Shown here in pieces: positions 32,901 to 43,673 of a stretch of 64,000 nt of DNA. Position numbers and translations under genes: made by a program. The notes under the pieces were generated by a model. That model was not told the origin of the DNA. It worked only from the letters and a program-made list of their open reading frames with translations, and did no database searches. This DNA comes from Magicicada septendecula (lineage: Eukaryota > Arthropoda > Insecta > Hemiptera > Cicadidae): NCBI GenBank assembly GCA_034769895.1, contig JAWRYS010001480.1, positions 1-64,000 on the forward strand. Direction: 5' to 3'. Every line of letters starts with the position of its first letter. Position 1 is the first letter of the stretch.

Positions 32901-33284
32901 TTGAATTTTGAATTTTTAAATTTTTAGTAAATTTTAAAAGAAATTTTTATTTTTTTTATGTTATGGTAACATGTAATGTTAGTATGTGTGAGCCCAGTAT
33001 TTGCTAAAGGCAGCCCAGCTTGCAAAAAGGGGATCCATATCGGCGGAGGAGCTGGAGTAATTTTAGCCAGGGGTTGAGGATTTTTGGGGGTAGCATGTTA
33101 AAAGGCGAGGTGCACCGTGGTGCGAATCTGTTCGATTTCTCGGTGTTGGGATCTCTTACGGAGAAGTCCAGTGATCTCGTTCAGATAAGTCCATGGTCGC
33201 TGAGCCAGGGGGGTCATGTACCCATGAGAGTAAGAATCAGGGGGTTGTTGGCACCAGTTCCTCACCGGTCCTCTTCGGGGTTAT
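29670..33284 (+). other. Element A (copy 2) 3' non-coding region
   Basis: Nearly identical to 19351-22957, including the repeated GC motif (29755-29798 and 30588-30630), the 10-bp hairpin (30641-30674), the GTGAC/GTCAC hairpin segment (about 30950-30992) and the GC island (31813-31936). Differences are single bases and (TA)n or poly-A length (near 29943 and 32844). Confidence 0.7.
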
Positions 33285-33334
33285 CGATGAGATTTCTTCT
33301 GTCGTGGACAGCAGAATTCTCATCGAGGGGGTAT
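33285..33334 (+). promoter_or_regulatory. Pre-PPT hairpin and polypurine tract, element A copy 2
   Basis: The same hairpin as copy 1 (33285-33325), followed by GAGGGGG and TAT before the LTR. Confidence 0.75.
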
Positions 33335-34574
33335 TGTAGCGGGTCAGATTTTGGGTGTTTTTATTTTAACGGTTTGGGGCAATTATATATTTTTATTCAT
33401 TTCGTTTTTGGTGTGGGGCCTTATAAAATAATGTAAAACTGTATTATTGTGCAACGTATTTGTCCGTATAACAGACCAGTGTTGAGAAACAGTTCGAGAT
33501 AAAGCAGTAAGACGCAGGTTGTTGTTGAGTAATGCGGTGAGGAATTTCCATCTCCACAAAATTCGCAGAACTCTGTAAATGTGTGTCAACGCTCAAGCGC
33601 AACTACACCTGCACGCGCTCAAAGGACGCTCTAACAAAAAACTCAAGATGGCCAGAGCGCAAAAATATTCGTCGTCTTCGTCAAGACCTCCCGGAAGTCG
33701 CATTAAACTCCGCCTACTGTTGGTGACATCAGCATAGCCAAGTCCAATATCGGCCTCTGGACACACACACATACCAGCTTTAATCCATATATAAAGTGGT
33801 TACTTCCCAACAAATGAGGCCGGAGCGACGAAAGCATAGGGGCAGTGAAACACTGATTCCCGGCAGAAAGTAAAACGTACCTGTTACATTACAGCCCAGT
33901 CTAACAGTTGTATCCACCGGCGCCGGTACAATTAAAGTAGGCTCGCCAACCAAGTTTTACTTTATCAACAGAAGAGGTGTTAATTATGGCCAAAATTTCT
34001 ATGTGACCGCGGTCGACACAACCTGGAGTAGAGAAAACAGTTTTTTATTAAAAAGGAACAATCAACTTTCGTTTAAACTATGAGTGTGTGTAGGAACCGC
34101 GTGGCGACGTCTACGTAAGGGTTGGGGGGGGAGCTTAATATGAAATGGTAAAGGGTTTGTAAATTCAGTATATATGTGTGAATGGCAAAGCTGGGCTATC
34201 TTTTGTGTGTGTGCTTTATAATTGTGCTGGTCTCTGTTTGTGTCAGTGTTGAAAATTGTATTTCGTGTGATGTAAACAAAAATGATACCTAAGGTAAGCC
34301 ATATTAATAAGTAAGTAAGATGCAAAAAGCAGGATAAAATCTTCATTTGTTTTTATTTTATGATTAAAATTTTTGTTTTATTTTGATGGTTTGAGCAAAT
34401 TAAAATCGATTCTCTTCATACGAATGTGTTGTGCAAATTATTCACACAACCTTGAGAAATTGCGCCTGTATACTCAAGTACGTATGACGCAACCTTGAAG
34501 CCCAGTGATGGTAAGTAAGTTTCTCAATGCTTGTTTTTGTATTGTTATTATGTGGATCATTAATGAACATAACA
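33335..34574 (+). repeat. Element A, right LTR (LTR3)
   Basis: 1240 bp, ending CATAACA and followed by the duplicated target GAGT. No PBS follows, which confirms the right boundary. Confidence 0.93.
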
Positions 34575-35783
34575 GAGTGTCGTCTAGTGTACTCGGCAGA
34601 GAAAAACAGGTCAATGCAAATAACAAATACCTATTTATAATTTCATATAAAACATTATTTTATTTCGTTTTACTCTGTCGTTCTTGCTAAAATACCACAT
34701 CAACAATTTCGTCTTTCTCTACACTCTGTATTATAAAAACATATTCTGAGATATAGTTAAAAATGATTCCTATAACCTTATATTTACTTATATAGATTAT
34801 ATATTATAACCTTATTTACTTAACTAGATTATATCTATTTTGGAAGGTGACCCAGTTTGCTCACGCTCTCGGTCATTCATCATACATCTTATATTGTGAA
34901 GCGCTTTTTATTTAATTTTCATAGTTAATATTGGTGTTGAATTTAGTTAAAACTGAAATGTTTTTTTCTGTTCAAACTGGTTATGTTAGGTACTCATCCT
35001 TTCATCGCTGTCTCATCCACGTGGTTACGCCATCACTGTTAACTCCCGATTTTGCTAACACACTCCAAAAATAAGTTTAGACTGTTATTATTTGCAGATT
35101 ACTTCCGATTGATCACTATGACATGATTTTCTGTTGTTTTAAACTAAAATCACATGATTTACTGGTCGGCCGACCCTAATTTGCTCGAGCTAAGTTTTTA
35201 TACGACCACACGGTCCGCTCACTGTAGTAAGACAGACGCTAACAGTAGCGTCCAAAAAGATGGCCAGTGTGCTCCATCCGCGGCAACTTGGTATGTGATT
35301 GGTGCACAGCGGTACCACGTGACATGGCAAATATTCAACGCTGGGTATAGTACACTCACTGTAACTGCTCAACTAGCCGGGTACGTGATAATTCAACTGC
35401 AAAGATGGGCACTTCCGCGCTTGCTCACATTCCATAGTACCTGCGAGCCGTACTTGTTTACAGATTTTCGGGACCAACATACAGATGGGCGTCACCTACA
35501 GGAATTTCTGTTGTTACAGATTGAGGCCTTGTATGGGTAACTACACTACATCATATTCAAATTAAAATCAAACCTATCTCACAATTCTGCCCCATTACAT
35601 GGTTGATCCCAAGACCCATCCATCTTAGCTTATCTACTTGTTTCTTATTGTTTCTCCTTGTTCTCTACTGTTACAACAATATTGTCTCTATACACCTTAA
35701 CTTGCAATTCCTTCTAAACTGCAGGTTATCACTGTGGTTTCTATTGCAACATTAAACATAGCTGCTAACAATCTATTACCTGC
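34575..35783. other. Unassigned sequence between elements A and C
   Basis: AT-rich left part; 35150-35540 is more GC-rich and has a 128-codon open frame (35154-35540) with no motif I recognise and no splice or promoter context. It could be a non-coding CpG-containing segment or a short exon. I do not call a gene. Confidence 0.5.
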
Positions 35784-37000
35784 TGTAGCGGGGCATTTTT
35801 GGGCATACCTGGGGTAATAACAGGATTTGTATTTTTTAATAGTAAATAACTTGTCAAGTGATAGAAAAATGTTATGACAGAACGGTAAATTTATTATTTG
35901 GAGCGATCGAGACGATGGCAGCATTGTTTGAGACGGTGAAGAACATATGATTCAACAATATTCATATAAACAGTTTTAATAACCGGCAACTGTACCAAAC
36001 TCAGTTCAAGGACAATGACGAACACGTTATGTAACAAGATCTGTAAACACGTTACACAACCAGACATCAGGCGATGTGTTGCGTCAGCAAATTATATAAC
36101 GATGTGTGTCACCAGTTTTGTCAACAAGCCAAAAACAGTCCACTGGCGAACGAATACAAAATGTACACCAATCAGAATTGAAAGAACAACAGCCGCTGCA
36201 CAAATTAGCGCAGGTAGTTCGCCCCAGTCTAAATTCAATGCTCGCGCGAGCAACACCTGTTAAGTTTCGGAACATATTTGTGCGGGCCCGCAAACCAAGT
36301 AAAATGTGAAAATTTTAATATATATATTTTGATCTAACAGTATCATTACAAAACAAGTAGAGACAGTGAGAAAAATTGCGATAAATTAACCGTTCAGCCA
36401 TGAAGTGTAAAAGTGAGAAATACGAGAAACAGCAAACAATGAACCACGATTTGACGCCCCAGTTCTACACAACAGCAGGAAAGTAGACATTCAAAATTAT
36501 TTAAATACTGACACTTTTAAAATTGAGCTCAATAAAATAAAAATGTACTGTATGAAATAGCGTGAGTGTGTGTGTGTGAAAGCGCTGGTTTTCGTTATGT
36601 CGTAGTTATAGAGAATGGGTTATCTTTATGTTATATTCTAGTTTGAAACGGCTTAAGCAAAATGATCATTTTTACGAATACTTAAACATACTAAAATTGC
36701 GAAAGTCAAAATGTATGCGGGAGAAAGGAAATTTGGTGTTTTGTATCAACAATATAACTTGATGATGTTTTCTTTTCTATTTTGAAATTAATAAAGTAAT
36801 AGTGATTATAACATTTAATGTGAAGTAATAGTTATTTCAGACAACCATGTGGTTTCCAACACGTCTAACGAGATCCTGGACATGATGAGTTTAAGTTGGT
36901 ACTCAACAATATGGCTGCTACTCCAGCCTAAAGTATAAAAAGTTTTACAAATTGTAACAATAAATTTAAATACAAAAGACGAGTAATTATTAATATAACA
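35784..37000 (+). repeat. Element C 5' LTR
   Basis: 1217 bp. Contains AATAAA strings near 36531 and 36789 that could serve as polyadenylation signals. It shares only the first bases and the terminal TATAACA with A and B. Confidence 0.93.
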
Positions 37001-37001
37001 G

Positions 37002-37019
37002 TGGCGCCCGAACAGGGAC
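37002..37019 (+). promoter_or_regulatory. Primer binding site, element C (tRNA-Lys3 type)
   Basis: TGGCGCCCGAACAGGGAC, exactly the 18-nt complement of the 3' end of tRNA-Lys3-type lysine tRNA, one base after the LTR. Confidence 0.9.
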
Positions 37020-37220
37020 CGTTTGCATAAATTAAATTATGCAAATGTGGACCTGTTGAAGAAATGATATGGTTGTTTGGAATGTGTATTTACGTATGTA
37101 CGTAAATTAAACGTAAGAGGTTATGTTCAAGATGGGTGAGTAGAATATTTTTCAATAAGTATATGTTACATATAATAGGATTTTAATAAAGAAATATATA
37201 TTAAAAAATTTTTAAGTAAA

Positions 37221-38261
37221 ATGGCAGACAATCATGAAACTGTCAGCGTCACTGACAGTGTAGATGAAAGCCAGATAAGCATAACTGAATCTCAAATCAG
37301 GCATGAAGGTGTTCACTCAACACCAGTCGCGAATAAAACGGCTGAAGATAATGATTTAATCAAGATGATGAAATTGCTGTTTAATGAACAAAAAAACGAA
37401 ATCAATGAAAAGTTCGATATTCAAAAGAATAGTTTTAAAGAGTTGAAACATGAGATACAAGAAATTAATAAACAGTTAGAAAGCACTAACGAAATAATAA
37501 GAAACAGTTTAAATAAGTTAGAACAGAAGTTTGAGAAATTAGGTGACAATGTTTTAAGTAAGACAAAATGTAAAAATGACGAAAGAGTAGACAATTTGGA
37601 GAGTATAATGGGGGTGAAGAATAATGATGAAAATATAATAACAAAGAGTACTTATGAAGTTTTAGAATGCGATAATGAAATGTTAATGAGTGTTTATGAA
37701 ATAGAAAGAGAGTGGAAGAATAATGTAGTAATTGAATGGGGACAGAGGGCAAATTTTCCCCTTATTGTTTATAATGATGATGATGATTTAATGTTGTTTT
37801 TTCAGGGCAAGAGACCCTTATTGTTAAATGAAGTAATGTTGTATAATGTTGTACCCTCTGTCCGTAATAATTGTGAGAGTGTGATGTGGTGCTATGAGGA
37901 AAGAGAGTTATATGTTGAGAATGAAATAGAAATATATAAGTTAGAAAGAAAGTATGATGAATTGAGAAAAATACTAGAAAGAGAGACAGAGAATAATTTT
38001 GATAATATCTTACCTGACTATAATGATTTACCTGATGTAGTAGTTGAGGAATACAAAGATGAGAAAATTTACCTGACATTAACAAATAACACTGATATAG
38101 ACGGGACAATCCTAACCTATGGTGACAAGATTTATAGTGGTACAATGGATGAAATAGAGTTGATAGATTATTATGATAGTAATGATTATCATAATTTGTG
38201 TGTTGATAAAAATGATGAATGTTACAAATACACTAGATATATATATGACGATGGAGGGTGA
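37221..38261 (+). CDS. Gag-N-like protein with unrecognised conserved domain (element C)
   Basis: An intact 346-residue frame, ATG 37221 to TGA 38261. It starts MADN like the B protein, has the A-Gag-like HSTPV/NDLIKMMKLLF segment and a coiled coil (about 50-115), then the B/C domain from about residue 153: EMLMSVYEIEREWKNNVVIE, WGQRANFPLIVYND, and MWCYEERELYVENEIEIYKL. The acidic C-terminus ends YDDGG. Compared with B, differences include many third-position changes and in-frame indels (an extra run of GAT codons), which suggests constraint on the protein. No Gag core, zinc finger or pol is present. Function is unknown; a particle-associated or trans-interfering role is inference. Confidence 0.82.
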   Translation: MADNHETVSVTDSVDESQISITESQIRHEGVHSTPVANKTAEDNDLIKMMKLLFNEQKNEINEKFDIQKNSFKELKHEIQEINKQLESTNEIIRNSLNKLEQKFEKLGDNVLSKTKCKNDERVDNLESIMGVKNNDENIITKSTYEVLECDNEMLMSVYEIEREWKNNVVIEWGQRANFPLIVYNDDDDLMLFFQGKRPLLLNEVMLYNVVPSVRNNCESVMWCYEERELYVENEIEIYKLERKYDELRKILERETENNFDNILPDYNDLPDVVVEEYKDEKIYLTLTNNTDIDGTILTYGDKIYSGTMDEIELIDYYDSNDYHNLCVDKNDECYKYTRYIYDDGG

Positions 38262-40500
38262 GCTAAAAGATCAGTGTTGGGACATGTTTAAATATTGTAA
38301 ATTTTTGGTAATGACCTTGCTGATTTGGACATCTGAAGTGAGATACACTTGAACAGTTTTGACGCATATTTTGTAAATAATATTGAATTCATTTGTGTGT
38401 ATTGTGAAATGTTAGATAAGTAATGTGTATGTTTTAGAAAATGTTGTGTTAATAATAATAATATTATTAATATGTTAGCACTCTAGTTAAATAACAAAAT
38501 AATTATGAAGACAATAGTTAATGATTTGTAGAATGTTGATAATAATTGAAATATGTTATTTTAATAATCAATTGAATTAAATAAGTTGAGATGTTTAGAT
38601 ATTGTGATTGAATATTATGTGTTTGAATTTTATAAGGAATTTAAATTGTGTAATGAGATTCTGATTTAATAATAATTAATAAATAAATGAATGTTAAATG
38701 GTTTATTTTGTGGAATTTTGTGGAACATAATGATTAAAAATATGTGTTAATAATAAATTTAGAATTTTTGAAAATCTGATTGCAACACAGGATAAGTCAA
38801 TAATGATGATAAATAAAAACAGTTAATGAAAAATTTTAAATAATAATGTTTATAAATTTTTATATAAATTAGTTAAAAGAGAATTGTTGGTTCAATGTAT
38901 ATTTGTGTATTATGTTATGTAATGTATTGAAATAGTGTGTGTGGCTGGGAGGTTATCCAAGGGGATAACGTATTGAAAATTTGATATATTTTAAGTAATA
39001 ATGATGATTTGCTACTCAATAATTTTGTTTGAATTTAAAAAATAGATGCACTAAATACTTCTTATATTGTGTTATTATGTCTTATTGTGTTGTTTGCATT
39101 TAGTATGTTAGGAATAAGTATTATAAAAATATAATAATATGTTTTCAATGTGTTTACAGATTTTAAAATAAAATGAAAAATAGTTGTGATAGGTAAAATT
39201 TTCAATGGGTTGTAAAAGATAGAAATGGGTGATAGTAATTAGTTGAATAAAATGTTTGAATCAGTTCCAGTTGAATTTTGTGGGACATAGATTTGTCCAA
39301 ATCGAAGTAAAAGTTAAAGTAATAGTGGAAATGAAAATAATGCCATGTTGTTTTGAGTTAGTATATGTTATAGAATTTTGAGAAGTATAAGTGGAGACAC
39401 AGTAGTTATGGAGATTTTATGTAGAGTTTTGAGCGATATATTGTTTATTTTGTTGATGTTAATTTGTTGTAGTTGTAGTGAGGTTATGAGATTGAGATTT
39501 TTTGGGGATGGTAATTTTGTAGTAGTGGTAGTGTAATGTGGGAGTCCGCAACATAAGGGTTGGGACGGGATAGGGACCGATTGGCGCCGGAAAGGGTTAC
39601 CTAGGGTGAGTCCAGGGACCAACATAAGGGAATGAGTTTTGGGAAGGAAACACGTATCCTATGTACAAAGGGTTAGAGAGTATTTTTTTTTATATAAGAG
39701 TAGAGGGTGGCGATTGGAGTTAAAGTAGTAAGTAGTTAGAGGTAGAGAAGGGTTAGTAAAATTTTGATAGTGGGGTGTCATACTAGTTAGAGATTTTGTA
39801 AGGGAGCATTAGAGTAATAAAAGGGGTAAGATTATGAGTAAATGCCAAGTGGATAAAGTAAATTATAATGAGTAACGTAGAATCACCCAAAGTAATGAAA
39901 TGGAATAATGATGGCCAGACTTGAAAAAAAAAAAAAAAAAAAAAAATAATTTTTGTAATTTTGAGAACCGAATTAATAAGAGTAAATCAAGTTTAAAAGT
40001 AATTTTTTGATTTTATATGCCAATTTAATGATGTAAAGTGTGTAACATTTTAATTGTAAGTTGTTTATTTTAAAATGAATTATTAATGTACTGTGTTTTT
40101 TTATGTTAAGTTATGTTAGGTATTCTGATATATACATGTTAGTAATAAGTGAGTAAAAACAAAACCAGTGCTTCTTAGCGCAAACCAGCACCGCTAGGGG
40201 GGAACAGATCAGTTGGGGATATGGTGTTGTATAAGGCCACTATTTAATATTTTGATTTGTTGTTTCAGTGTTTGGTGGTGCTGTGGCGGCGGACCTGAGC
40301 TGGCCTGCGCGTCAGAGCAGGGGCGTGGAGTATCTGTCTGACTCTACGGTGTTGGGATCTCGAGAGAGAAGTCCAGTATTGTCATGCAGATGCGGTCACA
40401 GTCACCAGACCAAGGGTGAGTTGATTATTCTTTTTTGTAAACCATACAGGGGGTTGTGGCGACATATCCTGGCTGATCCCTTTAGCAAGTATGAATGTGT
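38262..40500 (+). other. Element C 3' non-coding region
   Basis: AT-rich. Conserved islands: 38931-38970 (TGTGTGGCTGGGAGG followed by the hairpin GTTATCC/GGATAAC), 39290-39480 (similar to A and B), and the GC island at 39541-39662 (GGAGTCCGCAAC, GGGACGGGATAGG, AAACACGTATCC). A poly-A run lies at 39925-39946. From 40268 there is a GC-rich segment containing CGGTGTTGGGATCTC and AGAAGTCCAGT, also present before the PPT in A and B. Confidence 0.7.
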
Positions 40501-40549
40501 CAATGAGATTTTTTATGCTTCGGCATAAAATATCTCATTGAGGGGGTAT
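40501..40549 (+). promoter_or_regulatory. Pre-PPT hairpin with TTCG loop and polypurine tract, element C
   Basis: Stem CAATGAGATTTTTTATGC (40501-40518), loop TTCG (40519-40522), stem GCATAAAATATCTCATTG (40523-40540); 17 of 18 positions pair. It is followed by GAGGGGG and TAT before the LTR. The stem differs from A and B but pairing is kept. Confidence 0.8.
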
Positions 40550-41766
40550 TGTAGCGGGGCATTTTTGGGCATACCTGGGGTAATAACAGGATTTGTATTT
40601 TTTAATAGTAAATAACTTGTCAAGTGATAGAAAAATGTTATGACAGAACGGTAAATTTATTATTTGGAGCGATCGAGACGATGGCAGCATTGTTTGAGAC
40701 GGTGAAGAACATATGATTCAACAATATTCATATAAACAGTTTTAATAACCGGCAACTGTACCAAACTCAGTTCAAGGACAATGACGAACACGTTATGTAA
40801 CAAGATCTGTAAACACGTTACACAACCAGACATCAGGCGATGTGTTGCGTCAGCAAATTATATAACGATGTGTGTCACCAGTTTTGTCAACAAGCCAAAA
40901 ACAGTCCACTGGCGAACGAATACAAAATGTACACCAATCAGAATTGAAAGAACAACAGCCGCTGCACAAATTAGCGCAGGTAGTTCGCCCCAGTCTAAAT
41001 TCAATGCTCGCGCGAGCAACACCTGTTAAGTTTCGGAACATATTTGTGCGGGCCCGCAAACCAAGTAAAATGTGAAAATTTTAATATATATATTTTGATC
41101 TAACAGTATCATTACAAAACAAGTAGAGACAGTGAGAAAAATTGCGATAAATTAACCGTTCAGCCATGAAGTGTAAAAGTGAGAAATACGAGAAACAGCA
41201 AACAATGAACCACGATTTGACGCCCCAGTTCTACACAACAGCAGGAAAGTAGACATTCAAAATTATTTAAATACTGACACTTTTAAAATTGAGCTCAATA
41301 AAATAAAAATGTACTGTATGAAATAGCGTGAGTGTGTGTGTGTGAAAGCGCTGGTTTTCGTTATGTCGTAGTTATAGAGAATGGGTTATCTTTATGTTAT
41401 ATTCTAGTTTGAAACGGCTTAAGCAAAATGATCATTTTTACGAATACTTAAACATACTAAAATTGCGAAAGTCAAAATGTATGCGGGAGAAAGGAAATTT
41501 GGTGTTTTGTATCAACAATATAACTTGATGATGTTTTCTTTTCTATTTTGAAATTAATAAAGTAATAGTGATTATAACATTTAATGTGAAGTAATAGTTA
41601 TTTCAGACAACCATGTGGTTTCCAACACGTCTAACGAGATCCTGGACATGATGAGTTTAAGTTGGTACTCAACAATATGGCTGCTACTCCAGCCTAAAGT
41701 ATAAAAAGTTTTACAAATTGTAACAATAAATTTAAATACAAAAGACGAGTAATTATTAATATAACA
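40550..41766 (+). repeat. Element C 3' LTR
   Basis: 1217 bp, identical by eye to 35784-37000 and followed by CTGC. Confidence 0.93.
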
Positions 41767-41849
41767 CTGCCTTGCACTTTGCTCACAAGATTCCAAACAA
41801 AATATGGATTAATTTTCCAAACATTCTTTTCCTAAGGCTTTCACCCAGT

Positions 41850-42080
41850 GTCAACATTGTTGGAAATAAATTCCAGCTGCAGTCCACTAACGTTATTATT
41901 TTCAGATATTTCAGCCTCATCTCTGGAGGACATCTTCAATGAATAAAACAATTCAACATAACTGACATGATGTTGATCGATAATCACAAGATGGCCTCCA
42001 GAGGTGTGGCCAAAGTGTCTGAAACTAATAACTTCAGTGGAGCGCAGCCCAATAGCCTGGAGTTTATTTCCAACAATGTT
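41850..42080. repeat. Imperfect fold-back element
   Basis: The left arm (about 41855-41935) and right arm (about 41990-42077) are inverted copies: GTTGGAAATAAATTCCAG on the left, CTGGAGTTTATTTCCAAC on the right, with TCTGGAGG/CCTCCAGA at the inner ends. On the minus strand the left arm has TTGAAGA, a stem CCTC/GAGG and then GAAAT, resembling a decayed hammerhead core of the type found near Penelope elements. Confidence 0.5.
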
Positions 42081-42131
42081 TTTAGCATTGCTGATGAATA
42101 TAAAAAACTTTATTATACAATATTTATATAT

Positions 42132-43190
42132 ACAAGGGCAAATCAATAATTAACTGCAATGCAGTTGTATTTCTCTTCTGATGGCAACACTGAACGTTTT
42201 GAGCACATCGCCAGTTTGTGAACAGATGCCAAATAATAACACTACTGTACAGTTTTCTATTATATCAGCTTCAATGTTTCTGCCATGTCATAAACCATAG
42301 CTGCTCCACTTTCCATTTCCATCGTTCATTGATCGATTTTTGTTGATGTCAGGGAACCAAGCTCAGGTTGACAAGCTGTGTCAGGGACCAAAATCTGTCA
42401 AAAGACTTTCTTCACAATATGGGAACAACCTTTTACCACAATACTGTCAACAATAGGGTAAAAAAATTTTAAATGGTTGCACGAGTGTAATGCATAAAGC
42501 AGCTGGGCCAACCATACAGGGTTACAAGTGATGACAGCATTGAATGCATAAACGGCATGGTTTAGTCAGATAGACAAGTGACTATTGTTGAAATAGCAAA
42601 TCGTCTTCAAAGTTACTCATAGTTCTGCATTAGAAATCATCCACAACAGACTTGGCTTTCGTAAAGTTTGTTCAAGATGGGTCCCAAAACAATCAACATT
42701 TTAAATACACAAAGGGCTTCGACATCTGCCATCAAAAGTTGAATTCCTGATGAAGGGGGGTGCCTTCCTGGGTAGAATTTATCACTGGTAATGGAACATG
42801 GATAAATAAGTAAGAACCTGAGACTGAGTATGGTATGAAACATCACAATCACCCGCTAACACAAAGTTCAAAAGTCAACCATCAGCAAGAAAACTGAAGT
42901 TACCAGTTTCCTGGGACTCACAGGGCCTACTACTGGAACATTTATCCGGAGCAGGGCTCACCAAGAAACATTACTCATTACAGTGAAATCCTTGCCGACA
43001 GGCTAAAGCCTGCAACTTGAAACGAACATCAAGGACTTCTGGCGAAAGTGTTGGCTGTTATATGACAACGCCCATCCACATTCTGCCACCCACACTGTAG
43101 GGACACTACAGACATTGAAGTTTGACATTTTGGATCACCCTTCATATATTTCTGATTTTTGCCCCACTGGGTCAATAATAATGCCCAATG
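42132..43190 (+). pseudogene. Mariner transposase relic
   Basis: Starts with TACAAGGGCAAATCAATAAT, similar to mariner inverted-repeat ends, next to a TA. Translation of 42565-42690 gives fragments such as VTIVEIANRLQ and LGFRKVCSRWVPKQ, the mariner helix-turn-helix and linker signature. Near 43050-43187 one frame reads WLLYDNAHPHSATHTV then HPSYISDFCPTG, the second and third catalytic regions (YDNAxPH, YSPDLAPxD) with the last catalytic position degraded. Many stops and frameshifts; the right inverted repeat was not found. Confidence 0.7.
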
Positions 43191-43673
43191 TTGGTATGAT
43201 TAGCAAAAAAATAATATTAAAAACTAAATATTAAGGTGCATCCACATCATGTCAACTGAATAGAAAAATGTACCCACAAAGCCAGAGACATACTGTGGAA
43301 AGTGGAGACATACTGTTAGTATGTGCCAACTGACCATGCAGTATGCTGTTTCTAAACTGAATATCCATGGTCACCTTCAAATGCAGCCATGTCGATGTGC
43401 ATAGTGGGGACATCATAAGTTGAAGAAGAGTTTAGTGTTGATTTTATGGAGTGGATGAATTCACAAGTTATGGCAACAGAAACACCTGGGCTATGTAGCC
43501 ACACATTGAATTTCAGTAATTCTGATCAGTAGAACTCAAGATGTGATATAAAACACTTCAAATTGTTTTTATATGTGGCAAACATAACATCCTTATACAA
43601 TTTTCTAATTACTGCACAATCACACTATTGGAAGCAAAAGTACCTGCTGAGCTGAGTTAGTCGCCTAACATAT
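43191..43673. other. Unassigned sequence
   Basis: No gene or repeat signature recognised. Confidence 0.5.

Larger units (their letters stand above)
5908..34574 (+). mobile_element. Gypsy-type LTR retrotransposon 'A', tandem form with three LTRs
   Basis: Three copies of one LTR (5908-7142, 23008-24247, 33335-34574) alternate with two copies of one internal region. The outermost ends are flanked by GAGT (5904-5907 and 34575-34578), so the whole 28.7-kb block occupies one insertion site. Each unit carries PBS, gag, pol and about 3.65 kb of 3' non-coding sequence. The first internal region is split by element B. A single unit (23008-34574) is 11.6 kb, long for a Gypsy element because of the 3' region. 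No envelope-like gene was recognised. Confidence 0.9.
35784..41766 (+). mobile_element. Non-autonomous LTR retrotransposon 'C'
   Basis: Bounded by TGTAGCGGGGCA... and ...ATATAACA and flanked by CTGC on both sides (35780-35783 and 41767-41770). It is 5983 bp with two 1217-bp LTRs that look identical by eye, so it is the youngest insertion in the window. It has a PBS, a single protein gene, and 3' non-coding blocks shared with A and B. It has no pol. Confidence 0.93.

Noticed and set aside
35154..35540. 128-codon frame between elements A and C
   Set aside because: No recognisable motif, splice sites or homologous copy in the window.
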